Source of the DNA: Nocardioides sp. GY 10127
GTDB taxonomy: Bacteria; Actinomycetota; Actinomycetes; Propionibacteriales; Nocardioidaceae
Reading direction: 5' to 3'
NCBI RefSeq assembly: GCF_004919085.1
Contig: NZ_STGL01000005.1
Span: forward strand, 372,001-436,000
DNA: 64,000 bases
The position numbers and the translations under genes are program-made. The notes under the pieces were generated by a model. That model had not been told where the DNA came from. It worked only from the letters and a program-made list of their open reading frames with translations, and searched no databases. Below, piece by piece: positions 43,462-51,890 of this stretch (its first letter is position 1; every line of letters starts with the position of its first letter).

Positions 43462-43907
43462 GGGGCCCTCCGGGGAAGTGAGGGGGTGTGGGGGGAGTGC
43501 CGGACCGGCTCCGCTGAGTGGGGGAGGCGCCGGACGGGCGGTGGTGCGGGTACCAGGCTAGGTATGCGGTGCGCTGCTCGGACAGAGCTCGGGACGTTCG
43601 GGCCGGGCCCTCAGTCCTCCGGGCGCCGGGACCAAGGTCCCGGAGTCGCGCGATCCACGCAGGTGAGGGAAACGTAAACGTGTGTGCTGACAACAGAGCC
43701 GCCGTGCAGAGTTCGTGAAGATCTCGTCAGCCGTGGTCTGGTCCGGGCTGCCCCGTGGGCTGGGGTGCGGTCGACCGCGTCTGGCCCGTTCGGGTCAGGC
43801 CGGGTGACCCTGACGGGCTCGCCCGGGTGGTGGCACGGCCCCGGTCCGGACACTCCCGGACAGCGGTCGGACGGAACCAACCGGGTGAGGGACGGACCCG
43901 AGCGGGC
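43462..43907. other. Gene-free stretch between flavoproteins 1 and 2
   Basis: This 446-base stretch has no convincing gene. A small hairpin (GTCCGG 43844-43849, CCGGAC 43856-43861) lies about 50 bases past the stop of flavoprotein 2 and may end its transcript. A locally AT-richer segment near 43660-43730 could hold the promoter of flavoprotein 1. Nothing else is recognised. Confidence 0.5.
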
Positions 43908-44363
43908 TCAGACCGCCGCGTCGAGCGCGAGGCGCCCCTGGGCCAACGACTCGCAGCCGCCCATCGTGCTCACCTCGAGGACGACGACGTGGCCGCGGTC
44001 GGGCACGTCGCCGAGGAAGGCGTCGCGCACCGGGCACGCCTGACGCAGCGTGCCGCCGAGCAGGACGGTCCAGGCCGAGTGGCGCCCGGCGCCACCCAGC
44101 TCCAGCACGGCCTCGTCGCCGCGGCGCGCGCCCAGCTCGAGCAGCGGGCTCGGCGAGCGCAGGGCCACCATCCCGGGGCCGACGGCGGCGTAGCCGACGG
44201 TGACGCCGGGGCGGCCGGCCACCTCGACGCGGGCGTGGTCGTGCTCGAGGAGCAGCGCCCAGCACTGCTCGTCGTCCAGCCGGTGGCAGGCGCGGTGGGT
44301 GGCGTCCTCGGCTCGGCGGAGCGCGTCGGACGGGTCGGGGCAGCTGTGGTCTCGCACGGTCAT
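43908..44363 (-). CDS. PNPOx-like split-barrel flavoprotein 2
   Basis: This is a 151-residue protein of the same group as its downstream neighbour. The marker helix is DEQCWALLLEHDHARVEVAG, followed by VGYAAVGPGMVALRSPSP. Later strands include HSAWTVLLGGTLRQ and GHVVVLEVSTMGGCESLAQG, closely parallel to flavoprotein 1 (NVVGLEVTQLSGVESLLAAG), so the two are likely duplicates. ATG 44363 has GGAGG upstream. Function unknown. Confidence 0.72.
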   Translation of the reverse strand: MTVRDHSCPDPSDALRRAEDATHRACHRLDDEQCWALLLEHDHARVEVAGRPGVTVGYAAVGPGMVALRSPSPLLELGARRGDEAVLELGGAGRHSAWTVLLGGTLRQACPVRDAFLGDVPDRGHVVVLEVSTMGGCESLAQGRLALDAAV

Positions 44364-44723
44364 GCGGGCCTCCAGGGGTGAGGCGGGGAAGTGGCCCGGG
44401 GGAAGGCCGGTCCGGTCGGGGTTCCGGGTCGCTCGACGGTAGCCCGGGTCAGGAAGCCCCGACCGGGCCGTTGGTCCCATGGGAGGGGGTCCAGCGAGGG
44501 CTGGGACAGATCTGGCGGGCCAGGCGGAAATGTGACTGTCGCCCCGCATTCGGGCGGGCGGTCGGGCAGGTCTCAACCGGGCACCCGGGCATCAGCCCGA
44601 GCGTGGCTCGGCCACGCGCCGCCTGAGTGGCCCGGAGGGCGGGGTTCAACCGGGCAGGGCCCGGGCACGCTGGACGGCGGGTCCGGGCGCAGCGGCGTCA
44701 GGCTGCGGTGTCAGGCTGCGGCG
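44364..44723. other. Gene-free stretch between flavoproteins 2 and 3
   Basis: This 360-base stretch holds a perfect hairpin, GCGTGGC (44601-44607) with GCCACGC (44611-44617), a possible terminator for flavoprotein 3. A triplicated motif, GTCAGGCTGCGG or near, lies at about 44697-44728 and overlaps its stop codon. No gene is recognised. Confidence 0.5.
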
Positions 44724-45149
44724 TCAGGCCGTCGCGGCCCGCGCCTTCATGATGAGCACCTCGCGACCGGTGACGACCTCGGGGGTGATCTCGATGACGT
44801 CCCACTTGGGGGTCGGAACCCACGGGATCGTGTCGAGCGCGGCGTACTTGCCGGACTCGCTCTCCGGCACGATGTGGGCCTTCCCGCGCACGAGCACGGA
44901 CCAGCCCGTCTCCTCGGCGAACCCGTCGATCTCCAGGGCCACCTCGTACTCGAGGGCGGCCGAGAGCAGCTTGTTGCCGGCGTCGGTCCGGATGGCGGGC
45001 TTGCCGTCGACGACCAGGTAGTTCACGGGGACGACGTGCACCTCGTCGACGAGGCGGTAGCCGAGACGTCCGACCTCGTGCGAGGCGAGCTTGGCCCAGC
45101 ACTCCTCGGGGCTCAGCGTGGACACGGGCTGGTCGATCGAGACGCTCAT
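44724..45149 (-). CDS. PNPOx-like split-barrel flavoprotein 3
   Basis: This is a 141-residue protein and the most canonical Pyridox_ox_2 member of the three. The N-terminal motif is SPEECWAKLASHEVGRLGY, then VHVVPVNYLVVDGKPAIRT and GNKLLSAALEYEVALEID, followed by ETGWSVLVRGKAHIV. This pattern fits FMN-binding stress-related flavoproteins of actinobacteria, several of which are DosR-type dormancy genes in other species. The ATG is at 45149; upstream sequence gives a modest ribosome binding site. An insertion element begins 147 bases upstream of its start. Confidence 0.85.
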   Translation of the reverse strand: MSVSIDQPVSTLSPEECWAKLASHEVGRLGYRLVDEVHVVPVNYLVVDGKPAIRTDAGNKLLSAALEYEVALEIDGFAEETGWSVLVRGKAHIVPESESGKYAALDTIPWVPTPKWDVIEITPEVVTGREVLIMKARAATA

Positions 45150-45296
45150 GGCGGACTCCGGGTGCTCGGTGGGAAACGTCAGTGGTTCGTACCAGCGACG
45201 CTAGGCCGAGCAGCCGGTGGTGTCAGGGGGCACGGGTCCCGGTCGGGGCGGGACCTCCGCCCGTCGGCGCCCGTCGCTGCCGTTCGCAGCACCCTT

Positions 45297-45314
45297 ACTG
45301 GGTGTGTCCCTATT
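45297..45314 (+). repeat. Left terminal inverted repeat of the IS element
   Basis: ACTGGGTGTGTCCCTATT is identical over 18 bases to the complement of 47032-47049. It lies 64 bases past the passenger gene's stop codon. Confidence 0.92.
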
Positions 45315-45377
45315 CGCCCTGAGCTAGGACACCGTTGCCTTCGCCGGCGGGGGCGCTGGGGTGGGCCTCGGGGTTGG

Positions 45378-46103
45378 CTACTGGCTGGATCGCCAGCGTC
45401 GCGCGGCAGCCGTCGTGCGGCGTGCGTCGGACCACGCGACCATCGCCGTACGCAGACGCGGCGACCGCACAGCGCTGCCGCCGCGACGAGCGTGGAGATC
45501 GTCGCGAAGCCAACCGGGTGCGTGTGCAGCGTCGATGGCCGAGGTTTTCGTGATGAGGGCGCCGGTGGCGAGCGCGTGGCGCGCGCGGGCCATAGAGGTG
45601 AGTCCCAGATCGGCGATGGAAGGGTTGAGCCACCACCATGGGTGACGCACGGCTTTCGTCCAATAGCCGGCGAGCTCTGCGTGAGCGGCGCGTCGAACGT
45701 CATCGTCGCTCACTTTTTCCAGCACGGCATCGGGCGGACGGCCGAAGACTGCGAAGCCGTGCCTGACGAGCTCTGCCCGCGAGATTCCGGAGAATGGGCG
45801 GTCGACCAGATGTCCGTGAGTCCAGGTCGGATGGCGAGAAGCCACGTCGAGCAAGGCTGAGTTTGCGACGTAGGCACAACCGAGGTTGGCCCCTGCCGCG
45901 GTCGTAGCATCCAGTGAGCGATGGATTGCTGTGATAGTCGAACGCGCTTCGGCGTCAAGTGGTCCGTCGGTGAGCCCCACGAGGTCGATGTCGCTTACGT
46001 CTGGCCGGTAGTCACCGGTTGCGAGCGAGCCACCGACGAGAAGGTCCGTCACCCAGCCGAGAGCGATCAGCTTGGCGGAGAGTTCGTCGACCGCTGCTGG
46101 CAT
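45378..46103 (-). CDS. Nucleotidyltransferase-domain protein (aminoglycoside adenylyltransferase-like), IS passenger
   Basis: This is a 241-residue protein. The nucleotidyltransferase signature is GGSLATGDYRPDVSDIDLV (residues 24-42), with the GS pair and the DxD metal ligands D38 and D40. The C-terminal two thirds is helical (VRRAAHAELAGYWTKAVRHP), resembling ANT-type enzymes and DUF4111 proteins. Such enzymes can adenylylate aminoglycosides, but similar frames also belong to toxin-like MNT proteins; the substrate is unknown. ATG 46103 has GATGAG about 9 bases upstream (GTG 46109 is the alternative). Base composition is less GC-rich than the neighbours, and it lies inside the IS termini. Confidence 0.85.
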   Translation of the reverse strand: MPAAVDELSAKLIALGWVTDLLVGGSLATGDYRPDVSDIDLVGLTDGPLDAEARSTITAIHRSLDATTAAGANLGCAYVANSALLDVASRHPTWTHGHLVDRPFSGISRAELVRHGFAVFGRPPDAVLEKVSDDDVRRAAHAELAGYWTKAVRHPWWWLNPSIADLGLTSMARARHALATGALITKTSAIDAAHAPGWLRDDLHARRGGSAVRSPRLRTAMVAWSDARRTTAAARRWRSSQ

Positions 46104-46170
46104 GTCCACGTGCTCATCTTGTCGTGTCAGCCGGGCGACCGGTTGGGCGTGCGGGATCGAGGCTTGTCAC

Positions 46171-46998
46171 TTACGCCGCGACTGCGGGTCGGCGGCGGCG
46201 CGCCTGCTCGCGCGAGAGATGGCGAAGCGTGGTTGCGATGCAGGCGACTTGAAGCCACCCGGTCGCTGAGGCGGTGGTGTTCTCGAACGACTTCGCCAAC
46301 CGGCGGGAACGCCCCAGGCGGCCGTGGGCGACCTCGACGCGCCAGGCGTGTCGGATGGGTCGGAAGACCGGCTGCTTGTCGTCCCACCCGACACGGCGGA
46401 CCTCGACGTCGTGGTCCCGGCCGAGGTCCCTGGCGGCGGCCGCGGTGACTCCGCGGTCCACCAAGACGAGCTCGAGTCGGCCGGCGACACCCTGCTGATT
46501 CAGGTGCTCCAACATCAGGTCGCTGGCCCGGTTCTCGTGGGTCGAGGCGGGAACGACCACCGCGGCCACCGGAAGGCCCGTCACGTCAACGGCCACGACA
46601 CGCTTGGCGCCCTTGGTGCGCCCGTAGGGGCCGCCTCGGTCGTGGAACGTGAACCCGCCGTTCGATGCTCCACGTGCGAGGTGGGTGTCGATGACGACCA
46701 TCGAGGGCGTCTCTTCTGCCCTTCCGTCCTGTCGCCGCGCGGCTGCGTGCAGCACCGTCAGGGCCTGCGCCCACGTGCCGTTGCGTGACCAGCGGCGGAA
46801 CTGCGACCAGACCCGCGTCCACGGTCCGAACGACTCCGGGAGGTAGCGCCACTGGCAGCCGGTCTGGGCGATGTACAGCATCGCTTCCACGACGCTGCGG
46901 AGGTCATCGGCGTGCCTGCGGCCTCGCTTGCCCGGCGCGTTGAACACCGGCTCCAGCAGGTTCCACTGCTCATCGGTCAGATCGCTTGGGTACGGCAT
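46171..46998 (-). CDS. IS5-family DDE transposase
   Basis: This is a 275-residue, apparently intact transposase. The N-terminal DUF4096 domain reads MPYPSDLTDEQWNLLEPVF and GCQWRYLPESFGPW. The DDE catalytic core shows D104 (VVIDTHLARG), D181 (LVLVDRGVTAA) and E222 (AWRVEVAHGRLGRSRRL), with the expected spacing for IS5/IS1031-like enzymes. No frameshift is present, so the element may be active. ATG 46998 is chosen; GTG 47016 would add six residues. The right inverted repeat begins 34 bases beyond that codon. Confidence 0.93.
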   Translation of the reverse strand: MPYPSDLTDEQWNLLEPVFNAPGKRGRRHADDLRSVVEAMLYIAQTGCQWRYLPESFGPWTRVWSQFRRWSRNGTWAQALTVLHAAARRQDGRAEETPSMVVIDTHLARGASNGGFTFHDRGGPYGRTKGAKRVVAVDVTGLPVAAVVVPASTHENRASDLMLEHLNQQGVAGRLELVLVDRGVTAAAARDLGRDHDVEVRRVGWDDKQPVFRPIRHAWRVEVAHGRLGRSRRLAKSFENTTASATGWLQVACIATTLRHLSREQARRRRPAVAA

Positions 46999-47031
46999 GC
47001 CCCGCACGGTGATCACGCCCCTCGCCCAGGC

Positions 47032-47049
47032 AATAGGGACACACCCAGT
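47032..47049 (-). repeat. Right terminal inverted repeat of the IS element
   Basis: AATAGGGACACACCCAGT is the exact complement of the left terminus. It ends 10 bases from the stop codon of the giant membrane protein, so the insertion spared that gene. Confidence 0.92.
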
Positions 47050-47059
47050 GAGGCGCCGG

Positions 47060-50000
47060 TCAGCGCAGCCGACCGACGTAGGCGGCGGCCCGCCGCACGT
47101 CCGTCAGCCGCGCCTCCCACGTCAGCGCGACCGCTCCCAGCACCAGGCCGGCGAGCACGAACGGGACCCACCGCGGCCCCGCCGTGAGCCACGGCGTGGC
47201 CTCCCGGACGAGCAGGGCGAGCCCGCCCAGCGCCCCGGCCAGCAGCGGCTGCGAGAGCCGCAGCCGCACCCCGAGCAGGACCGCGACGAGGCAGCCGGCG
47301 CCGAGCAGGGCGGCCCGCAGGGTCAGCGGCTCGTCGAGCACCAGCCAGAGGCTGGGGAGGAGGGCGAGCCACAGCCCGGCCGCCAGCGCCCGGGAGGACG
47401 GAAGCGCCGGGTCGCGGCGCATCAGCCACCACCCGTGCAGCAGGAGGCCCGTGGCGAGCGGGAGCGTGTAGGCCTCGGGCGTGCTCACGCCCGCCCGGTG
47501 CAGCAGGAGCCACGACCCGGCCGTGACGAGGGCGGAGGCCACCCAGCCCGCCCAGCGCCGCGAGGCGTGGGCCGCCGCGTGGGCAGCCACCAGCACTCCG
47601 CCGCCGAGCAGCTCGAGCGCGGCCACCAGGGCGGGCTCGCGGGCGACGCTCACGCTCATCAGACCCGCGACGAGGCAGGAGGACGCCACGACGGCCTCGA
47701 GGCCGGGGACGGGTCGACGCCACCGGGCGGCGCACGCCACCACCGTCAGCGCCGCCGCGACCAGCATCACCGGACCCGCCAGGAGCAGACCGGGGGCGGT
47801 GGTCGTCGCCGCGGAGAGCGCGGCGGCGCCGGAGATCCCGGGGACGGTCACGAGCAGCGGCACGGCGAGGGCGCCCGCGGCCCAGGCGCCGCCCAGCGCG
47901 GCGTCGGCCGCGGGATCGGGGGCCGTGCTCGAACCTGCGCCCGCACCCGTGCCCGTGCCGTCGGCCGCGGCCAGGGCCCTGGGCCGCACCCACCTGACGG
48001 CGGCCAGGGTGCCGCCCAGGGTCGCGAGCGTGAGGAGGGCGAGGGGTCGGTCAGCGAGGGAGCCGAGGAGCGCGAGCGGCACGAGGACGAGCACGGAGAC
48101 CAGGACGGCGGGCCGCAGCCGCCCGAGGACGAGCCGGGCCAGGGCCACCGCGGCGGCGATCGTCACGACGGCGACCGCGGCGCCTCGCGGCAGCCCTGCC
48201 CCCGCGAGGCCCGCGGCCCCCAGGAGCAGGGCGGCCCGGGCCAGCCAGTGGCGGACCCAGCGCAGGGTCGCCTCGTGGACGGTCGTCGGCCCCCCGAGGC
48301 GCCGCAGCCAGGGGAGCGCGGCGAGCGTGGCGGTGACGAGCACGCACGGCACCGTGGCGAGACGGTCGGGGCTCGCCCCGCCACCGACGACGTCGCCGAC
48401 CGGGGTGACCAGCCAGGGGACGGCCACCAGGTCCACCGCCGCGGTGAGGAGGAGACCGGCGGGCACCAGCGACGCCAGCGCGACGGCGCCCCCGGCGGCC
48501 AGCCTCGACCGGTGCTCCGCCTCCGTCACCTCCGGGCCGGTGGGCCCGGGGCGCGGGACCAGCGGGACGACGGCCAGCCCGGCGCCACCGACCACGGCCG
48601 CGACGACGGCGGCCCCGAGCGCGCCGACGAGCGCGTCGGCGCGTCCGTCCAGCGCGACCCCGGCGGCCGTCGCGGCCAGGACCACCAACGCGGCGGTGAC
48701 GCCGGTGAGCCAGCGGTCGGCGCGACGGACCAGACTGGTGCCCACCACCAGGACAAGCGCGACCAGCGCCACGACGAGGGCCGCCCATGGGCCACCCCCG
48801 TCGGGACCGTGGGCGGCCGCGCCGAGGCGGGCGTGGCCGGTGCTCTCGGTGGCCCCGATGGCGACCCCGGCCAGCGTGGTGAGCAGGACCACGCGACGCA
48901 GCTCCTCGCGGCCTCCCGCCGCACCCGACGCGATGGGCGCGCCCGCCGCCTCGGGCGTGGGTCGTCGGAGCAGCACGAGCGCCACGGCGGCACCGGCCCC
49001 GGCGAGGGCCACGCAGGAGTCCACCGCGGAGGGCAGCGAGAGCAGCACCGCCAGGGCGGCCGCCACGAGACCTGGGAGCCAGGAGCGCAGGCTCAGGGCG
49101 ACGCCCGCGACCGTCCACCCGACGACCACCACGAGCAGGCCCGCGCCCGAGAGCAGGAGCCAGGCGCTCGTCGTCACGGCCAGCACGCAGGCGCCCGCCC
49201 GCAGGGACGCTCCACGCGTGCCGCGGCCGACCTGCGTGGTGAGGGTGGCCAGGGCGCCCACCAGCAGCACCGGCGCCACCAGGAGCAGGACGGCGAGCAG
49301 GGCGACCGTCACGCCGTCGGGGTGCGGGTCCAGCCCCAGACCCGTCGAGTACAGGGTGCCGGGATCGAGCCCGACCAGCGCGGGGTGGCTCCACATCGCG
49401 CCGAGCGCGGCGAGCCCGCCGACGGCGACGACCACGTGGACGACGACCGGGACGGCGGAGACCACGACCCACGGGGCGGTGGCCAGCCGTGCGCCGGCAC
49501 GCCAGGGCCCCTCGGGGAGCGCAGGCGGGCGCGACGGGCGGGAGCGGTCCCCGAGGGCCAGCGCTGCCAGCGCGAGGGCCGTCAGCGCGGCGAGTCCCGC
49601 GGTCACCTCCACGTGCCGGGCCAGGGCGGGGCCCGCGAGCGCGAGCGGCACCAGCGTCAGCGCGCCCGCGGCGGCGGCGACCCGCCAGGCCGTGCCCAGG
49701 CGCCGACGCAGCGGTTGCAGCCCGGCCCGCGCCGGGGTGGCGGCGAGCGCGCCCAGCGCCGCGGCCACGAGGACGAGTCGGGGTCCCTGCCCCAGCACCC
49801 AGGCCCCGGCCGTGGCGTCGCCCAGCGTGACCAGCGCCTCCGCGAGCACGGCGAGGGCAGAGGCCACGGCGCCGCCGCCCAGGCAGGCCGCGGCGGGGCG
49901 GAGGCTGACCCGGGCACCGGCGTGCGCGCCCACCCCGAGACCCAGCGCGCCGCCGGCGACCACGAACCCCCCGCCGTGCGGGGCGGAGCCGGACCACGCC

Positions 50001-50857
50001 CACAGGGCGAGCACCGCCCCCACGCCCAGCGCGAGCTGCGGGGTCACGAGGACCGGCAGCGGCGGTCGGCGGGAGGCGGGGGTGGACGGTCGCGGTTCGC
50101 CCTTCACCCGGCGGCCGAGGACCAGGAGCAGGACGCCGGCGAGGGAGACCGTGGTCGTCACCGTGGCGGCGAGGGCGGACCCGCCCGGCGGCGGCCCGAA
50201 CCAGCCCGCGGTCGCTGCGCCGTAGGCGTCCAGCCCGGCGAGCCCGGCGGCCACCAGGGCGGTCGACTCCGCGGCACCGCGCAGCCTGACCCGGACGGCG
50301 GCCAGGGACCCGGCGCCGGCCAGGAGGGTGACGGTGAGCAGCACCAGGGTCTGGAGCCCCACGCCGAGGCGGGTCCAGGTCACCGCCATGAAGATCGCGG
50401 CACCGAGCAGCAGGCTGAGGACCGCGAGGGTGAACAGCAGCCGCGGCACGGTCACCCCGGCGAGGCCGCGTCGAGCGGGTCGGGTGGGTCGGGCCGGTCC
50501 GGTCGCCGCTCCGGTCGGGGCGGTGGGTGCGGCCGGGTCCGGGCTGCTGACGTGCGCGGGCAGCCGGACGACGGGCGGGGCGGCCGTCCCTGCCCGGGCG
50601 GGGGCCTCGGTGGCGGCGGACGGCGTGGACTCCGCCCGACGCCGCCGCTCGGCGCGGAGCCGGTCGAGGGCCTGGTCCGCGGCGTGCAGCGCGGACAGCA
50701 CGGCCTGGGCGTCGGCGGTGTCGAGGGGGAGCCTGCACACCGGGCAGGTCCGGACGGGCGTGGACAGCGCCGCGCCGCAGTCGGGGCAGTGGACGGGGTC
50801 GGCGTACCGCCGTCCTCCGGGATCGTGCGGCTGGCCAGTGGGGTGCGTCGCGGTCAC
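47060..50857 (-). CDS. Giant polytopic membrane protein (SCO7613 C-terminal domain type) with N-terminal zinc ribbon
   Basis: This is a 1265-residue protein. The N-terminus carries a zinc ribbon (CPDCGAAL then CPVCRLPL, about residues 23-43) and a short coiled stretch, followed by a Pro/Ala-rich linker (to about 130). The remaining 1100 residues contain several dozen hydrophobic helices, Ala/Leu/Val-rich with few charged loops. The architecture matches actinobacterial proteins named after SCO7613, of unknown function. GTG 50857 follows GGGAGG 5 bases upstream. The IS element lies immediately downstream. No transporter signature is seen. Confidence 0.82.
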   Translation of the reverse strand: MTATHPTGQPHDPGGRRYADPVHCPDCGAALSTPVRTCPVCRLPLDTADAQAVLSALHAADQALDRLRAERRRRAESTPSAATEAPARAGTAAPPVVRLPAHVSSPDPAAPTAPTGAATGPARPTRPARRGLAGVTVPRLLFTLAVLSLLLGAAIFMAVTWTRLGVGLQTLVLLTVTLLAGAGSLAAVRVRLRGAAESTALVAAGLAGLDAYGAATAGWFGPPPGGSALAATVTTTVSLAGVLLLVLGRRVKGEPRPSTPASRRPPLPVLVTPQLALGVGAVLALWAWSGSAPHGGGFVVAGGALGLGVGAHAGARVSLRPAAACLGGGAVASALAVLAEALVTLGDATAGAWVLGQGPRLVLVAAALGALAATPARAGLQPLRRRLGTAWRVAAAAGALTLVPLALAGPALARHVEVTAGLAALTALALAALALGDRSRPSRPPALPEGPWRAGARLATAPWVVVSAVPVVVHVVVAVGGLAALGAMWSHPALVGLDPGTLYSTGLGLDPHPDGVTVALLAVLLLVAPVLLVGALATLTTQVGRGTRGASLRAGACVLAVTTSAWLLLSGAGLLVVVVGWTVAGVALSLRSWLPGLVAAALAVLLSLPSAVDSCVALAGAGAAVALVLLRRPTPEAAGAPIASGAAGGREELRRVVLLTTLAGVAIGATESTGHARLGAAAHGPDGGGPWAALVVALVALVLVVGTSLVRRADRWLTGVTAALVVLAATAAGVALDGRADALVGALGAAVVAAVVGGAGLAVVPLVPRPGPTGPEVTEAEHRSRLAAGGAVALASLVPAGLLLTAAVDLVAVPWLVTPVGDVVGGGASPDRLATVPCVLVTATLAALPWLRRLGGPTTVHEATLRWVRHWLARAALLLGAAGLAGAGLPRGAAVAVVTIAAAVALARLVLGRLRPAVLVSVLVLVPLALLGSLADRPLALLTLATLGGTLAAVRWVRPRALAAADGTGTGAGAGSSTAPDPAADAALGGAWAAGALAVPLLVTVPGISGAAALSAATTTAPGLLLAGPVMLVAAALTVVACAARWRRPVPGLEAVVASSCLVAGLMSVSVAREPALVAALELLGGGVLVAAHAAAHASRRWAGWVASALVTAGSWLLLHRAGVSTPEAYTLPLATGLLLHGWWLMRRDPALPSSRALAAGLWLALLPSLWLVLDEPLTLRAALLGAGCLVAVLLGVRLRLSQPLLAGALGGLALLVREATPWLTAGPRWVPFVLAGLVLGAVALTWEARLTDVRRAAAYVGRLR

Positions 50858-51023
50858 GTCGGCCTCCCGGGTCCCCGGGGGACACGTTGCTCCCCCTGTG
50901 CTGACCGTGGCCCGCGGTGAGCCAGGACACAAGTGCCGAACGACGCGGCCCGCGCCCGTGTCGTGGTCCTGCCGCGCGGTCCTGCTCGGTGTGCCCCTCG
51001 GTGCGCCTGCCCAGTGTGCCCGC

Positions 51024-51890
51024 TCAGCGGGACGTCGTCCGGCGGTACTGCGCGACCGACAGCGGGACGAACATCACCAGCAGCAGGACGACCCAGAGCA
51101 GCGTGTAGCCCACGGGGTGCTGCATCGGCCAGGCGTCCGGGGGCGGGGCGGTGGTGTTGCCGAAGAGCTCGCGCACCGCCTGCGTCAGCGCAGAGACCGG
51201 GTTCCACAGCACCAGGACGCGCAGCACCCCGCTGAAGGACTCCAGGGGGACGAACGCGTTGGAGACGAAGGTCAGCGGCATGAGCACGATGAAGCTCGCG
51301 TTGTTGATGACCTCCGGGCCCGGCACGATCAGCCCGATCAGCGCCATCATCCAGCTCATGGCGTAGGAGAACAGGAGCAGCAGGGCGAACCCGGCGAGGG
51401 CGTCGAGCAGCCCGTCGCGCACCCGCCAGCCGACGGCCAGGCCGGTGAGCGCCATGATGACGAGGCTCAGCAGGTTGTAGACGACGTCGGACGTCGTCCG
51501 CCCGACCAGCACGGCCGCGGGCGACATCGGCAGCGAGCGGAACCGGTCGATGATGCCCTTCTGCATGTCCTCGGCCAGCCCGGCGCCGGTGAACGTCGCC
51601 CCGAACACGACCGTCTGGGCGAAGATCCCGCCGATCAGGAACTCCCGGTAGCTGGAGCCGTCCCCCGGGTCGATGGCCCCGCCGAAGACGAACGCGAAGA
51701 GCAGCACGAACATGATCGGGCTGACCAGCACGAAGATCAGCACCTCGGGGACGCGCTTGATCTTGATCAGGTTGCGCTGGGCCACGACCCAGCCGTCCTC
51801 CAGCGCCCCCAGCGGACCGCGGCCGGTGCGGGCGAGCGACGGGCGGGCCGGGGAGGCGCCCGGGCGGGCGGTGCCGGTCGGGGTGCTCAT
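51024..51890 (-). CDS. ABC-2 type exporter permease (DrrB-like)
   Basis: This is a 288-residue permease with six hydrophobic segments (about 55-75, 90-112, 140-165, 170-192, 200-220 and 258-280). The ABC2 family motifs LAEDMQKGIIDRFRSLPMSP and FVPLESFSGVLRVLVLWNPV are present. It forms a drug or lipid exporter with the ATPase upstream; start and stop overlap by four bases (ATGA). The resemblance is to daunorubicin-resistance DrrB, but the substrate is not known. Confidence 0.9.
   Translation of the reverse strand: MSTPTGTARPGASPARPSLARTGRGPLGALEDGWVVAQRNLIKIKRVPEVLIFVLVSPIMFVLLFAFVFGGAIDPGDGSSYREFLIGGIFAQTVVFGATFTGAGLAEDMQKGIIDRFRSLPMSPAAVLVGRTTSDVVYNLLSLVIMALTGLAVGWRVRDGLLDALAGFALLLLFSYAMSWMMALIGLIVPGPEVINNASFIVLMPLTFVSNAFVPLESFSGVLRVLVLWNPVSALTQAVRELFGNTTAPPPDAWPMQHPVGYTLLWVVLLLVMFVPLSVAQYRRTTSR

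Larger units (their letters stand above)
45297..47049. mobile_element. IS5-family insertion element with a nucleotidyltransferase passenger gene
   Basis: Perfect 18-bp inverted repeats, ACTGGGTGTGTCCCTATT at 45297-45314 and its complement at 47032-47049, bound a 1753-base element. The repeats continue imperfectly inward for about 10 bases. Inside are a full-length transposase and, downstream on the same strand, an intact nucleotidyltransferase gene. There is no inner inverted repeat between the two genes. The flanks give TTA on the left and TGA on the right, if the terminal A/T is counted as target; both fit TNA but are not identical. GC content is visibly lower than in the neighbours. Confidence 0.88.

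Noticed and set aside
45297..47049. Composite transposon with two IS copies
   Set aside because: Only one transposase and one pair of termini exist; the second gene lies inside the single element.
46871..50920. A 1349-codon plus-strand open frame opposite the giant membrane protein
   Set aside because: The translation is Arg/Gly/Gln-rich low complexity without motifs. The minus strand encodes a coherent zinc ribbon and many membrane helices with a good ribosome binding site.
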